A stretch of DNA of 64,000 nt. Source: Macrocystis pyrifera (Eukaryota > Sar > Phaeophyceae > Laminariales > Laminariaceae). Positions 21,201 to 31,259 of the stretch are shown piece by piece; position 1 is the stretch's first letter, and the number at the start of each line of letters is the position of its first letter. The translations under genes were made by a program, and so were the position numbers. The notes under the pieces were generated by a model. The model was given only the letters and a program-made list of their open reading frames with translations, did no database searches and was not told the DNA's origin. The DNA lies in NCBI GenBank assembly GCA_031763025.1, contig JASSKH010000035.1:346320-410319 (forward strand). The letters are read 5' to 3'.

Positions 21201-24200
21201 CCCACAGTTCACGATCCAGCTCTTCCAGGGGAGATATATAATATTTTCCTGATCTGTATGATCTAGCTCATGTTGACGGGTGGGAGCCGTATGATCTGCA
21301 TCATTCATGATATCACACGTGTTTCCTGGCGCGGATCTGTACTGCATAGATCCTGCAGGACACATCACAACGGCGGGCTAGGATCTTGCAGACGATTTAC
21401 ACCGTACCCGTTTACTCGTAGCGGTTACCGATATGAAACGAAAAAAGGAACACTGATATCGGTATCCATACCGGTGCACGCGTGTTGAGGGTGAAAGGAG
21501 TTTGACATGTTTTCAGGCGTACGTTCGAAGGAGGTGTGATATTCACAGTACCCCCCTAGCCCACGGTGATGAAGTGATCGTCTGTCCAATGCTTGTTGTG
21601 TGCAAATTGTAGATGCGCGAAGTGAACCAACTGACCTGAAGGTGAAGACGTGATTGCCGGTGAGAACCTTGAGCCCCCACGCCTCAAAGCCGCCGGCGAT
21701 GGCAGAGTAGCTCCCGCAGAACCTTCCGACGAAAAAAACCCCCCAAAAAAACACAAAACACAAAACCAACGAAACGAAACGAAACGAAAAAAACACGAAT
21801 AATTTGTACATAGAGAAATCACGTACAAAAAACATGAAACAACGCGCCGCCGAGACATGAGGTCAGCTACTTACAGGGGGGCTAGTGTAATGAGAACCCA
21901 AGATGGACCCAAAAAAAAATATCCCCGTATGTTTACGCATCATATTTGGTTCTGATTTACCTCAGAATATTCCCGCGTACAAAATAACACTGCTTAATAC
22001 GTGCCAGGTATGGGCCAAGACGAGTCGCAACTTTGGACGGAACCAGAGACAACGTAGGGACCCCTCCCCCCCTTTCGAGATCGCCGGAGCATAAATCTCC
22101 GATCGGCCTCGTTTCCTTCTACGATGCCAACGGGTTCTTTGATTCATCGACATCTACGATCATCCAAAGCTCCATTTTTTCCAGGGCATTCCTCGGGATT
22201 TTTTCCCGCGGTTGTGTGCGGGATTCGGGATAATCCCGTGGTCCGGTGATGAACGTGAAATCTCGCGCCCGCACAAAAGCGTCCCTCCAGTACAAATTCT
22301 AATATCCCGCTCCCGCGCCACGAAAAAATGCAAATCCCGTTCCCGCACAAGCGCGTCCCGCACAAATTCTATTAATCAGTTCCCGCACGAGCACGTCCCG
22401 CACGAAACGGGACAAGAAACGACCCCCAACAGAACATTAACGTTTGCATGTCACTTGCGGACAGCTACAGCTCCCCACAAAAAACCTACAAACGAACGAA
22501 AATGGGACACGTTTCTTATGAGGTGTGTGAAGGTGTCGGATGCACCACACAGCAGTCGAAGCCAGCCAGAAATCCCGCGGTCCCGTGATAAATGTTAAAT
22601 CCCGTGCCCGCACAAGCGTATCCGGCATAAAATTTCGATATCCCGCTCCCGCGCCACGGAAAAACGTAAATCCCGTTCCCGCACAAAACACGTCCCGGGG
22701 TGGCCATATCCCGTACAAACAACACCCTTTAGTCCCGTGGTAACTGAGACTCCGCGGGATATCGTCCCGGAGTCGAAAAGGCGTCCCGAGGAATGCCCCA
22801 ATTTTTCAAGGAACCACTAGGTAGGGACACTGGAGAGGTGTTGCGTGTTGCATACCTGGTACGTGATATGATAAAGCAGTGCAAGCAATTTTATCATCTG
22901 CAGTACAATGAGGGCCATAGGTGACTTTGACCGAAACAAAAAAGACGTAACATCCACCATGAGGGCCTAAACAGATACACTAATATTACGGGGGTCCATA
23001 GTTAACAGGACCTATGGTGTACATAAAAACCTATATATTTACCTATTTTTACTAACAAAATTTGGTCCCGTTAACTATGGACCCCCGTAATACGAAACCG
23101 TTGCTTTTGGGTAGTCTAGTGTGTATGGCAGGCCGGCTCACCAGAGTGCTAAGCGGGATGCGCGCATGTATCTTCTCGTTTTTTCGTTTTTACGTTGACT
23201 TCTGAGGTTAGCTCGGTCCCCAAAATGGGAAATTGTGTTGCTTTTGTTTTGTTTGTGTGTCTCTTTCCCCCCCCTCTTTCTCCCCCGGCCCGCCTCTCTG
23301 TCTCCCCCCCCCCCCACTCCCTTTTCCGGTCATAGGGCTATGGCCATGCAGATAACGAGTACCCCCCCCCCCTCCCTCTCTTCTGCATCTCTCTTACTTG
23401 GCGATAGCCTTCTCAAGCAGGACGACCCACAGCTCCTTCCCGTTGGGTTTCGCAAATATTGGTTGGCCGTTTCGAGTGGGGATGAGGTCGTCCACCGTGA
23501 TCACCCTCCAACGGTTCTGCGTCACGTCGAACAGGCGTACCCTGTACTTTCCCCTGTACAAACAAGGAACACACGAACGCACGGAACGGACGAACAAAAC
23601 CGTCACGAAAAAAGAAGAACCGGACAAAATGTCCTCAGCATAATGCATAACTACCGTACGTACAACCCTCGCGACAACACAGACCCCTTCCGACCATTTT
23701 CCAGGTTGATTTTTCTCGACAGCAGGGAGAGTGCAAAACACCATCCAGGTACATACATACGTCTATGGAAACCTATCGACGGGTTATTTCCAAACCCACC
23801 GTGCTCGTTTTGTGTGTGCCCTTAATTATATATATATACTAAAAGCCTTGTTCACCGCTATTTATTTCTCTTGCCGAATTTCCAAATTTCCAAATTTCGA
23901 ATTTTTCCAAACTTTTGGAAGTGTGTTGTGTGTTGCGTCGGTAGCGTATCACGTCGGTGGTCTGTCACGCCAGTTGAGTGTCGCGTACTGTAGGTAGTGT
24001 GTCAAGTCGGTGATTTATCACGTCGGTAGCGTGTCGCGTAGGTAGCATGTCATGTCGGTAGCGTGTCACATCGGTGGCATGTCACGTTGCCTAGGTAGCG
24101 TGTCGCGTAGGTAGCGTGTTGCGTAGGTAGCGTGTCGCGCAGGTAGCGTGTCATGTCAGCTCGAGCGGACGCTTGTGCTTGAGTGATGCTCGCCAGCACA

Positions 24201-24276
24201 AAAGGGCTTCAGCCCCCCCCCCCTCGCTCTTCTCCAGCAAAAAGCAATTGAGCCAGCGCCCAGGACTGGCTGGCTG

Positions 24277-24325
<49 letters not shown>

Positions 24326-27300
24326 CAGACCCTCCTTTCCTTTCATGAAGCTCCTTAACGCCACCGTCGTCTCAAACGCCCAACCGATACCCCCCCCCCC
24401 CCCGCCGGCCGCCGAGAAGTCCGCGGAAGCCATTTCCTACTACCAAGACTCAAAACTCTTCTCATTATGATGTAAACCAGGGTGCCCCATGCCCTAGTTC
24501 ACAGCATGGTAACGGAAAAAAGGCACAACCGTGGACTTCTGACTCGCCTGTAAGAGCGCTCCGAGTTGATGAACAGCTTCTTGATGGCCCCCGGCATGGT
24601 GCCTGCCAGTGTGGCCATCGCCGCTACCAGCCAGCAGTCGCCCAGTGCCCCCTGCTTCACATCGTCCGCGTGCACACCCTAGGAGTAGGTGCGTAGAGAC
24701 AATGCCGAGGGTGGCGAGGGTAAGGGCAAGAGATATACGTAGTACAGAAACACCGGGATGTAAACGGAGAGGTCCGAGCTTGTTACAAGCTCGGCCCCCC
24801 GGGTAATACGCTAGGAGTACAGGTATCGTGTGATACTACCCAGCCAGCAGCCAGCAGCAACAATCGTTCCCCGAGAAACTTCTTCGCCTTTTTCTCGGGT
24901 GCTATTAATTCAGCTTAAACACCGTCTCCACCTGGGGGGCATCGGAGCAGGCACCCCCACCCTCTCCAGGGCATGACGCCTTCCACCCCCATCTCAACCA
25001 TCTAGACGTTTCGGCGACAACTCATCATCATACTTGCAGTTATAGAGCAGGTTAACCAACATCTGCAGTGTATTGTATAACAGCAGTACCTATCACATCT
25101 AGGACAGACGAGATCATGATCAATACCGCTCCGTTCCGAAAAAAAAGGACCGCTCGGACTGAGTATTAATATGCAAAATTTTATTATTTTGCGGGACAGA
25201 GCGGCACATCTTGACCCCTTTCGGGACACCAACATACATAGCGACGGAAACAGCAGTAAAACTGGTGCTAGGAGTATCACTCGTCTGAACGAAGCGCGAG
25301 CGCCCAGCAGTAGTGCAGTAGTAGTAGCAGTAGTAGTAGTAGGGGTAGGATGGCATTAGCGCCCGTGCCGCACGACGCCTTCAACAGCATCACTCTGTCT
25401 CAAAATATAAGGATAATTATATACACATATTAAAAGACATACTTACATTGAGGGACAGAGTAACTCGGACACCAACCATTGTACTATCTCCCAGTCACGT
25501 GGCGGCCACAATGGTTGATGTAACTGTAACTTTTTATCGTCAATTTTCCCCTTTTGTGAAGGGGGCGGGGAAGCGTAATCCTGATTTATTATTGTGATCT
25601 GCAATATCTAGACTCGGATCCGGGTGGGCATTTGTATTGACATCGCTCTTCTGCGCACGGTTTTCGCCGGACGGGATCTGTACATACAGCTCCTGCACAA
25701 CAAAATCTAGATCGTGATCTGATCGGATCTTGATCTCATCGGTGCGAGTCACCTGGCAATACACTTCGTACCTACCGCCCCCCCCCCCCCGGCCAAGAAA
25801 AAGCCACCCACACCACACCAAAAAGGGGTACTACTACATGCCATCCCATCCCATCCCACCCAGCGAAGCAGTGCAAGCAACCCTTCCCGGCCCGAGAAAC
25901 GCCCCTCCCCACGCCACCCGCAGCGCAGCACAGAGCACGAAGGACACAGCAAGCACTGATCAGCAGCAGAAGCAGAGCGTACCTTGTTGAACAGGTGGTA
26001 AGGCTCGTTGTCATCTCGGGCCTTGAGCATCTCCGCGCGCTTCCACTCCACCCCGCCGCCCGCCTCCCTGAATTTCTTGGTCAGAATTTTTCCGATCGAT
26101 GAGTCATCCGCGGGGAAGCTCTGACCGGTGCATGACCAATGCAGCATAATATGTTCAGGTAGCCACGAGAGGCAGGGCAGGGCAGTGTAGTGTAGTGTAC
26201 GGTAGGGCAGTGTAGGGAAGGGTAGGTTAGGTTAGAGTAGGGCGGGGTGGGGTAGGGTAGTGTAGGGTGAGGTAGGGTGAGGTAGGGTGGGGTAGGGCAG
26301 TGTAGGGGGTAGAGTAGGGCAGGGCAAGGCAGGGTGGGGTAGGGCAGGGTAGGGTCGGGCAGGGTCGTGCAGGGGACGGGGTGGGACGACATGGGATGAG
26401 GGGATGGAGCGGGACGGTGCGGAATAGGATGGGGTGAGACAAGAGGCAGGGCGGGATAGGGCAGGGGATGGGTTGGGGACGGGTTGGGGACGGGATGGGA
26501 TGAGGAGATGGCGCGTAATGGTGGGGAATGGAACGGTATGGAATGGGGTGGTAAGCGGGGGGGTCAATCGGGCTATGCATGCAGTCATGAAGGGGAAATC
26601 CATGCGATACGCATGTGTAGCTGCAACATGTTTGTTCATTAATTAATTGAGGTCTAGAGCACTATTAATATATAGACGCTCGGTTGGTTGGTGTGGAGGC
26701 GCAATGGTCGACGCCAAAACGACAAAAAAACAACATATTTCGGGATGAGAAGGACGTGACGCGCCGTCTGCTTGCGAAGGTAAAGGTGTATGGGCTTTCG
26801 TCGATGCAACTGCAGTATACCAGGTACCAGGCAGACATTCAATCCCCGAGACGTTAGGTAGACATTGAAGTGGTTCCTTTCTCTTGTGCACATAGATGAA
26901 CATGCGCAACTTGCATTAATCGGAGGGGCATTGTCTCATCCCAAGTCATGGCTCGATAGACTGTCCACCTCTCAGGTTTGACAACTGAATATCCTGAAAA
27001 ATGCTTATCCGCGAACACACAAGGGCCTATTAATACGTATATAATACACAGCTCTATTTTTCGGCACCCACGTTCCGGAGAACACAGTAACACTGCTGTC
27101 AATAGTCGGAGTTTAATTTGATAGCTCCCAAATGTACCATAGGACTGCTTTTGTGTACTTGACTGGCGCTACGGAAGGTGGTAGGCATGGCTGCGCGACA
27201 TCGCACCTACCAGGTACAAGTAGTATGAAGAACAAGGTATTCATACCATTAATACCATTGATATCAATCCGGCACGTTGGAACAAACCAGGTACTGCTGC

Positions 27301-29446
27301 TGTAGCTATCAGAACCGAACATAGGTACAAAAACACGTGGGTTCTGATTACCGTCGCCCCCCGAATAGTAATTGGGATTGCTCGAGTGTGAGCTTGGGGT
27401 AGAGAACCGAGATAAGGAGGAGTTGTGGTGTCAGCAAGTGCCAAGATTTCGTAGTGATTGATTGGTTCTGGCCCTTCGCCACAGGCGGCGTGTGGCGTGT
27501 GCCGGAAGCCTTTCGAAGCCTTTCGGGCAGCACCGCGCCACGCCTCAGGCAAGCGGCCTATAGCAGTTGCAACACCAGTGCTGCTCTGCTGCTACTTGCT
27601 CTTGCATCATACCATACGTATAATATCAACATCATATGACTACGGAAGCGTGGGTACGTACAGGTATTATCTGGCACTTCAGCGAGTGACGGGTGAGGCT
27701 GCTGCTGTAGTAGATGTTGCTGTGGTTAGTGTAGTGTTAATTGATGCTGCCGAGGTGCTGCTGTGTTGTTTCAGGTGTATGTGGTATTCGCTATCCAGCA
27801 CAACAGCGGTGGTAAGTACAAGCCGCGCCGGTTTTGTTGACCTCTTGGTTGCATATGTCAACAGCAGTATATGTAGAGCTGCAGCAGTGGTGTTAATAGT
27901 TATTTGCCTCATCATACAGCAGTCGTTTATTACCAGATGGTGCCAGCAGTGGGCAGTATGTACTCACAGCAGTAGTTATTGTAGTCAGAGTAGACTGTCA
28001 CCATCTAGGTAAGGGTTAGGGTTAGATACTGGTCAAAATACACTGGTTGACTAAGCCAGTACTAAAATCGAATTTACCGCCATCAAAATCAATCAGTATA
28101 CTGGATTGCAGCAGTACACTGGCCGAGCGAAGATAGTCTTCGTAATAGTCGGGGATAGAAAAACTGCACATTGGCTGGTGGTCATCGGCATCGACACTGA
28201 ACACATCAATACCACAATCAAGAGTAGTGCATGCAACGTGTGGTGATGATGTGTCGGTCGTCTTCTCTCCTCTCTCCTCCCGAAATGCATTCGGTGGGTT
28301 TCGATGATATGTTATGGGGTGTTTCTTGGGCATACGTTGTACCAGGTATCAAACTAGAGCTCGTGTATACGTGGCCGGATCAACAAGTATATTACTATTA
28401 TTATATTATACTGCCAGCAGATAGACAGCAGACAGAATACTACTGCCAGCACCTACTATGCCAGTGCCCAGCCCTACAAGTACATTTCGGGGTTCACATA
28501 AACTGCCAGTGCTCATACTCGTATTGGGCGAATACTGCCAGCAATGCCAGGGTTTTGGGGTTATATACTGGAGCTAAAACTGCCAGTACTCGCAGTACAT
28601 CGGCCGTTAGTACTGGTACTATTAATAGACTACTTGCAGTACTCCAGCAGTACAGCAGAAAATACACGCACTCCCTGGGTACTCGGTACTCGATGACTCG
28701 GAGTATGAAGTACGCTGGAGAGGGACGAGAGTAAAACATTCCGGTCTGTGCTTCGTATACAAAGTGGGAGCATCACGCAAGGCAGTGAAGTGCCCTGCTG
28801 TGTTTGACTCGTTTATTCCGCCCCAAAAACTGCTGTCCAGCAGGCAAACGAGTTTCCGGTTGGACGGGTCGCACTTGCTCTTTTCTCGTCAAGCGCGCCA
28901 AAACGGTCCATGCATGAATGGCGAGCATGGTCCTTTGCCGACGGCAACTTCTCTAGGCTACGTCCCTCCCAACACCACCACCACCACTGCTGTACACCAC
29001 AGCAGGCAGCAGAATACCGGTACTCAAAAGGTCAGACCTGCTGCAGACGACCCTCTCATGTTGACGTAAAATGTAGCAGCGGAGCGCTCTAGTAACTTGC
29101 TCGTAAAGAGGAAGGCTTGCAGAAGCAGCAAGCCAAGTCGCAGTTGCCGAAGCATTACTGACCTCAGTAACACTTCCTGGGACTTGGGGTCCTAAATCAA
29201 CGTATCAGAGCAAGATCTAACACGAGAGCACCCCACGACGCCACCACTCACCCTGTCCGTGAAGGTGAGGCCGCAGCCGCAGCAAACGTGTTTCAGGAAT
29301 CCACGGCAACAGCACCTCAAGGCCCGCTGGAAAGCGATGCCGATGCAAGGTAAGACATAAACCCGTGCACCAAAGTATATCAGGAGGATCGGGGATAGGA
29401 TGATCCGCAGGAACAGGGGCCACTCGGCCACCACTTCGCCCATCAT
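15123..29446 (-). CDS. Calpain-type cysteine protease, membrane-linked, ten-exon gene
   Basis: Exons in coding order: 29446-29252, 26120-25983, 24678-24548, 23553-23398, 21722-21636, 19877-19766, 17284-17180, 16502-16431, 15706-15568 and 15262-15123. Junction phases agree throughout. The 1275 bases give 424 residues and a stop. The triad is Cys126 in QGALGDCW, His286 in ENHAYSI and Asn306 in IRNPWG. The spacing of 160 and 20 is close to classical calpains. Residues about 11-40 form a hydrophobic membrane segment. Cys-rich clusters flank the protease at residues 34-58 and 379-424, and may be lipid-modified (inference). There is no EF-hand domain, and only a short segment follows the catalytic core. 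Coding bases are about 9% of the gene span. The predicted activity is cytosolic-face, calcium-dependent proteolysis; calcium use is not shown by sequence alone. Confidence 0.88.
15321..15402 (-). mobile_element. Short C-tailed LINE 3' end, family A copy 2
   Basis: On the minus strand PSRKGCVANGRMTTASNK is followed by TGA, GTACG and eighteen C. It is in sense in calpain intron 9, and the C tail plus adjoining CT sequence form the pyrimidine tract before exon 10. Confidence 0.8.
15410..15492 (-). mobile_element. Short C-tailed LINE 3' end, family A copy 3
   Basis: The minus strand reads GAPSRKGCAVKGQITKPSTI then TGA, GTAC and a C/T tail. It lies directly upstream of copy 2 in the same orientation, so the two form a tandem pair within one short intron. 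Confidence 0.8.
15568..15706 (-). CDS. Calpain exon 9 (DDGVFWM segment)
   Basis: It opens with NNNDDDGVFWMCWEDFKKVW, matching the DGxFWMxxxDF motif that closes the calpain protease core, then MEITVCAR. The donor is GCCG|GTAAGT, phase 1, and the acceptor is ATACCAG|. Confidence 0.85.
16080..16215. repeat. TGGTA-type microsatellite in calpain intron 8
   Basis: A degenerate GGTATGGTATGGTATGGAAC array runs about 130 bp. Open frames across it encode only His/Thr/Tyr/Pro repeats. Confidence 0.8.
16431..16502 (-). CDS. Calpain exon 8 (GEW motif)
   Basis: Twenty-four codons, GKKGEWKGRWADNTTQWQRS and onward, continue NPW from exon 7 to give the NPWGxxGEWxGxWxD block of calpains. The acceptor is TTCCAG| and the donor AGC|GTAAGC, phase 0. 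Confidence 0.88.
16608..16830. mobile_element. Inverted-repeat element family E, copy 3
   Basis: It shares the AGATCATCTACAGA start, GGCGGCATGAGCT centre and CATGGATCTAAGTCATGA end with the other copies, in the same orientation as the 6.1 kb copy. It sits in calpain intron 7. Confidence 0.6.
17180..17284 (-). CDS. Calpain exon 7 (catalytic His and Asn)
   Basis: Thirty-five codons contain DGLIENHAYSI (catalytic His286) and GEKLIQIRNPW (catalytic Asn306). The acceptor is CTAAAG| and the donor TGG|GTGAGA, phase 0. Confidence 0.9.
17927..18153 (+). mobile_element. Two tandem family B C-tailed elements (copies 3 and 4)
   Basis: Copy 3 (17927-18066) has the GCGCTTGGTGCAAGCAATG block, TGCGCTCCGTCCCGGCATTG and a GTAC end followed by about 24 C. 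Copy 4 (18067-18153) begins TTGCTCCGTTCCGGCATTG directly after that tail. It ends ATGAGTAAACCCT and more C. Copy 4 is open in frame to its TGA. Confidence 0.8.
18905..19020. repeat. Three-unit tandem repeat, about 36 bp, calpain intron 6
   Basis: ACACA-TTCCAAG-GTCA-TCC followed by AAG-GTCCC is repeated three times with small changes. Confidence 0.7.
19766..19877 (-). CDS. Calpain exon 6
   Basis: A poly-T tract (read as A on the plus strand) precedes TTTCAG|. The exon encodes RLKPASTGADGQWRRYEFLF and ends SVGTGE|GTCTAT, phase 0. It links the LTG block to the catalytic His exon. An alternative donor 13 bases downstream (AGAG|GTGCGA) would break the phase with exon 7. Confidence 0.75.
20502..20610. 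mobile_element. Family M MITE, copy 2
   Basis: TTACGGGGGTCCATAGTAAA and its inverted repeat flank an AT-rich core (CCTATATATTTACC) and sit between TA dinucleotides. It lies in calpain intron 5. Confidence 0.85.
20797..20908. mobile_element. Family M MITE, copy 3 (reverse orientation)
   Basis: TTACGGAGGGCCATAGTAAA on the left and ACCATGGTCTCGCGTAGTAA on the right, with the interior reversed relative to copy 2, which is 190 bp away. The ends are more diverged. Confidence 0.75.
21190..21400. mobile_element. Inverted-repeat element family E, copy 4
   Basis: It contains GATCTGTATGATCTAGCTCA, GTTGACGGGTGGGAGCCGTA, GGATCTGTACTGCATAGATC and CACATCACAACGGCGGGC, in the orientation of the 49.2 kb copy. 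Termini are eroded. Confidence 0.6.
21636..21722 (-). CDS. Calpain exon 5 (GSY...GG...LTG block)
   Basis: FCGSYSAIAGGFEAWGLKVL then TGNHVFTF. This matches the calpain stretch after EKAxAK, with the conserved Gly-Ser-Tyr and LTG. The donor is TTCAG|GTCAGT and the acceptor GGAAG|; both junction codons are split consistently. Confidence 0.88.
22184..22798. mobile_element. Non-autonomous DNA element with 15-bp inverted ends (hAT-like)
   Basis: The ends are GGGCATTCCTCGGGA and its exact reverse complement. The interior holds two direct copies (about 22237-22400 and 22571-22690) rich in TCCCGC and CCCGCAC. T-rich flanks (attttttc and aatttttc) may be an 8-base target duplication with one mismatch. 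However, the left flank is shared with another element at 55.67 kb, so part of it could be element sequence. It has no coding capacity. Confidence 0.6.
22984..23092. mobile_element. Family M MITE, copy 4 (best preserved ends)
   Basis: TTACGGGGGTCCATAGTTAA and its perfect inverted repeat lie between TA dinucleotides. Interior CCTATATATTTACC is shared with copies 1 and 2. Calpain intron 4. Confidence 0.9.
23326..23371 (+). mobile_element. Family B C-tailed element, 3' fragment (copy 5)
   Basis: GGTCATAGGGCTATGGCCAT followed by GCAGATAACGAGTAC and twelve C. It ends about 25 bp from the calpain exon 4 donor, antisense to the gene, with the tail facing the exon. Confidence 0.6.
23398..23553 (-). 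CDS. Calpain exon 4 (VDDxxP ... FAK ... ELWVxLLEKA)
   Basis: GKYRVRLFDVTQNRWRVITV, DDLIPTRNGQPIFAK and ELWVVLLEKAIA follow the calpain core consensus almost residue for residue. The acceptor is GTACAG|, completing the Arg begun before the GC donor of exon 3. The donor is CCAA|GTAAGA. Confidence 0.92.
23935..24165. repeat. GTAGCGTGTC microsatellite in calpain intron 3
   Basis: A 15-16 base unit (GTGTCACGTCGGTAGC and variants) is repeated about fourteen times. Confidence 0.8.
24281..24321. repeat. (GA)n microsatellite
   Basis: About twenty GA dinucleotides in calpain intron 3, near C homopolymers at 24211-24220 and 24390-24403. Confidence 0.9.
24548..24678 (-). CDS. Calpain exon 3 (catalytic Cys; non-canonical GC donor)
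   Basis: GVHADDVKQGALGDCWLVAA carries the active-site Cys126 with the invariant Gln six residues before it. The acceptor is TCCTAG|. The donor is TACAG|GCGAGT. No GT donor preserves the frame, whereas GC gives Arg155 with exon 4 exactly. Confidence 0.92.
25983..26120 (-). CDS. Calpain exon 2 (FPADDSSIG)
   Basis: SFPADDSSIGKILTKKFREA matches the FxDxxFPxxxxSI entry motif of calpain protease cores. VEWKRAEML and the tail YHLFNK follow. The acceptor is CGGTCAG| and the donor AAG|GTACGC, phase 0. Confidence 0.88.
26160..26560. repeat. GGTAGGGTA / GGGATGGG purine-rich minisatellite in calpain intron 1
   Basis: About 400 bp of degenerate GGGTAGGGCAGTGTAGG units grade into GGGATGGGATGAG. Several long minus-strand Pro/Thr/Ser/His frames are artefacts of this array. 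Confidence 0.8.
27640..28740. repeat. CAGTACTGC-rich degenerate tract in calpain intron 1
   Basis: Dispersed CCAGTACT, GCAGTACT and TGCTGCTG motifs, plus a short GGGTTAGGGTTAG stretch at 28014-28026. No coding signal. Confidence 0.5.
29252..29446 (-). CDS. Calpain exon 1 (membrane segment and Cys cluster)
   Basis: ATG-ATG at 29446 begins 65 codons. WPLFLRIILSPILLIYFGAR and the following VYVLPCIGIAF form a hydrophobic segment. RCCCRG and VCCGCG clusters come next, ending LTFTDR|GTGAGT, phase 0. It joins in frame to SFPADD of exon 2, giving the expected FTD-x-FP order. The 3.1 kb intron makes this the least certain calpain exon. Confidence 0.72.
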
Positions 29447-30486
29447 GGTCGCTGCTGTTGCGGTGCGCCTTGCGCACAGTCAAGGGATAAGTCGCCTGCT
29501 TGTACCTTGTACCAGCCAGCCAGAGTGTTGGCGATCGGTACGTACCCTGGTATGGACACATCCATCACATTAAATCAACTTCAGGATTCAATTATTTCGA
29601 AATTCGAAAATATATGTATATTTTTCCCTATTTCCATAAAAAATTGAACCGAAAACGTAAATTAAAGAAAAAAATCGAAAAAAAAAAAACGAAATCACGA
29701 AACCGAAAACCATTTTCCATTTTCTGTTTTTATAAATTTTGAATTCTGTTTCTGTCTTGTTGCTCCCTCTGCAAGAACGCTTATTTATGTCATGTGCGAA
29801 ACCCCGGCGAACACCGAATTTTGAAAAAAGTTGAAAAGTTGGAACAAAAAGGGTTGGAGCCTGTTGCACAGAGTTCAGATGCCACGAGGCCGGTCCATTG
29901 CGCTGGCGTTTAGCTACATCAGTTACTAGCATCTTATACCAGGTAGTACCAGGTTGTACCAGGTACCAGGTACCAGATTGTACTACAGCATACTGCTGTA
30001 GGCATGATACGACTATCTATCTGGCGTGATGGAGCCTGGTGAAGCAACACAGCAATTCACGCGCATACTACTGCTGTACAGGACGGCCCTGAACGGCCGT
30101 CGTTCGTTTACCGTTTCTCCCTTTCTTTGTTTTTTTGTCCTTCTCAGGGCGTGCCGAAGCCCCTCAGGACTATACCTATGTTATGAGGATCGTTTGAGCC
30201 TCAGCCTCAGGCAGAGGGGATTCTGTTGTGGTCTGTCAGATAGATTGCACTCTCCTCAAGGATCGCATGGGGGGGGGGGGTGACGATTTTTTGCTTATTT
30301 TTATCGCAATTGGTTTCCACGAGCGAGACCGAAAATCCACGAGCGCATCACACTCTGTTGTGGTAACGGCCAGGGAGACACGGGCACACACCAGCAGTGC
30401 AGTAATTAGTAAACTGCAATGTGCATAGTCGAGGTCGATAAAGCCACAGCCTGTCGACATTTCGTTTCTATTCGCACTCGAGGCGT
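29447..30486. other. Upstream flank of the calpain gene
   Basis: It contains A/T-rich sequence (29600-29760), a cluster of GTACCAGGTA motifs at 29935-29985 and a G homopolymer near 30270. No TATA or initiator could be assigned with confidence, and no coding region is supported. Confidence 0.4.
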
Positions 30487-30742
30487 TTCACGATAGAGGT
30501 TCACCCTTCAGTAGTACTGTAATTTTTCTGAGGCTGCTCACTTGAGGAGCTCTACACCTCACCCGAAAGCTGACTGACTTCAGCAAAAATCGAATTGCGT
30601 GCCGATGAATAATCCCACGGCCCAAGTATATACTCACGTCATTTTTCGAAACAATATTGATTGGGCATTCCGACGATTCGGGGTTGAGGAGCCCCATCAT
30701 TCAGAAAACATTTTAGCGGAAATGTGCTACCTCTATCGTAGT
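30487..30742. mobile_element. Inverted-repeat element family D, copy 1
   Basis: It starts ACGATAGAGGTTCACCC and ends GCTACCTCTATCGTAG. The interior GACTTCAGCAAAAATCGAA and GGAGCCCCATCATTCAGAAA are shared with the 55.3 kb copy. Confidence 0.7.
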
Positions 30743-31259
30743 TCACAGCTTCTCTGTACGTACGACAACTCCCCTTTACAGCCAGGGCGCGTACATTGCG
30801 GGTCGCTACATTGCAACTGCCTCCCCTTCTTCTTCTGTCTCGCACGGGGCTGCACTCTTCTTCGCCAGCCCACGAGTGGTTCGACCTGTCCGTCTTTACC
30901 CACAGCCCTCACGAAATCAAGGATGCTACGAATTATATACCAGGTATATCATACCTGGTCACTTTACCTGTCGGGGGGGGGGGGGGGGACACCCCACTGT
31001 CTTTGCCTTTTATGTGCGACGCGGAGCTCAGCCCCCCGGTGCGCGCCTCGGTTGCCGTCGACTGGTCATGATATGATGATGCAGCCGTCCGAGCCATCTT
31101 CGACATCCCCTTCGTCCATGTCGGCGTGATTGCGCGCCCACGCACGACCCAGAGTCACTACAAAACAATCCCCAGACAGCAGTGCAACCCCAGACAGCAG
31201 TGCAACATCACTACTAATACCACTGTACCAGGTATAACTATTTTTTCCGCATGTGTACT

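Noticed and set aside
25540-25740. Possible further family E copy in calpain intron 2
   Set aside because: Only scattered GATCTGTA and CTAGATC motifs match; order and ends could not be confirmed.
26227-26639. Pro/Ser/His-rich minus-strand proteins
   Set aside because: Low-complexity translation of a GGGTAGGG minisatellite, seen in two frames at once.
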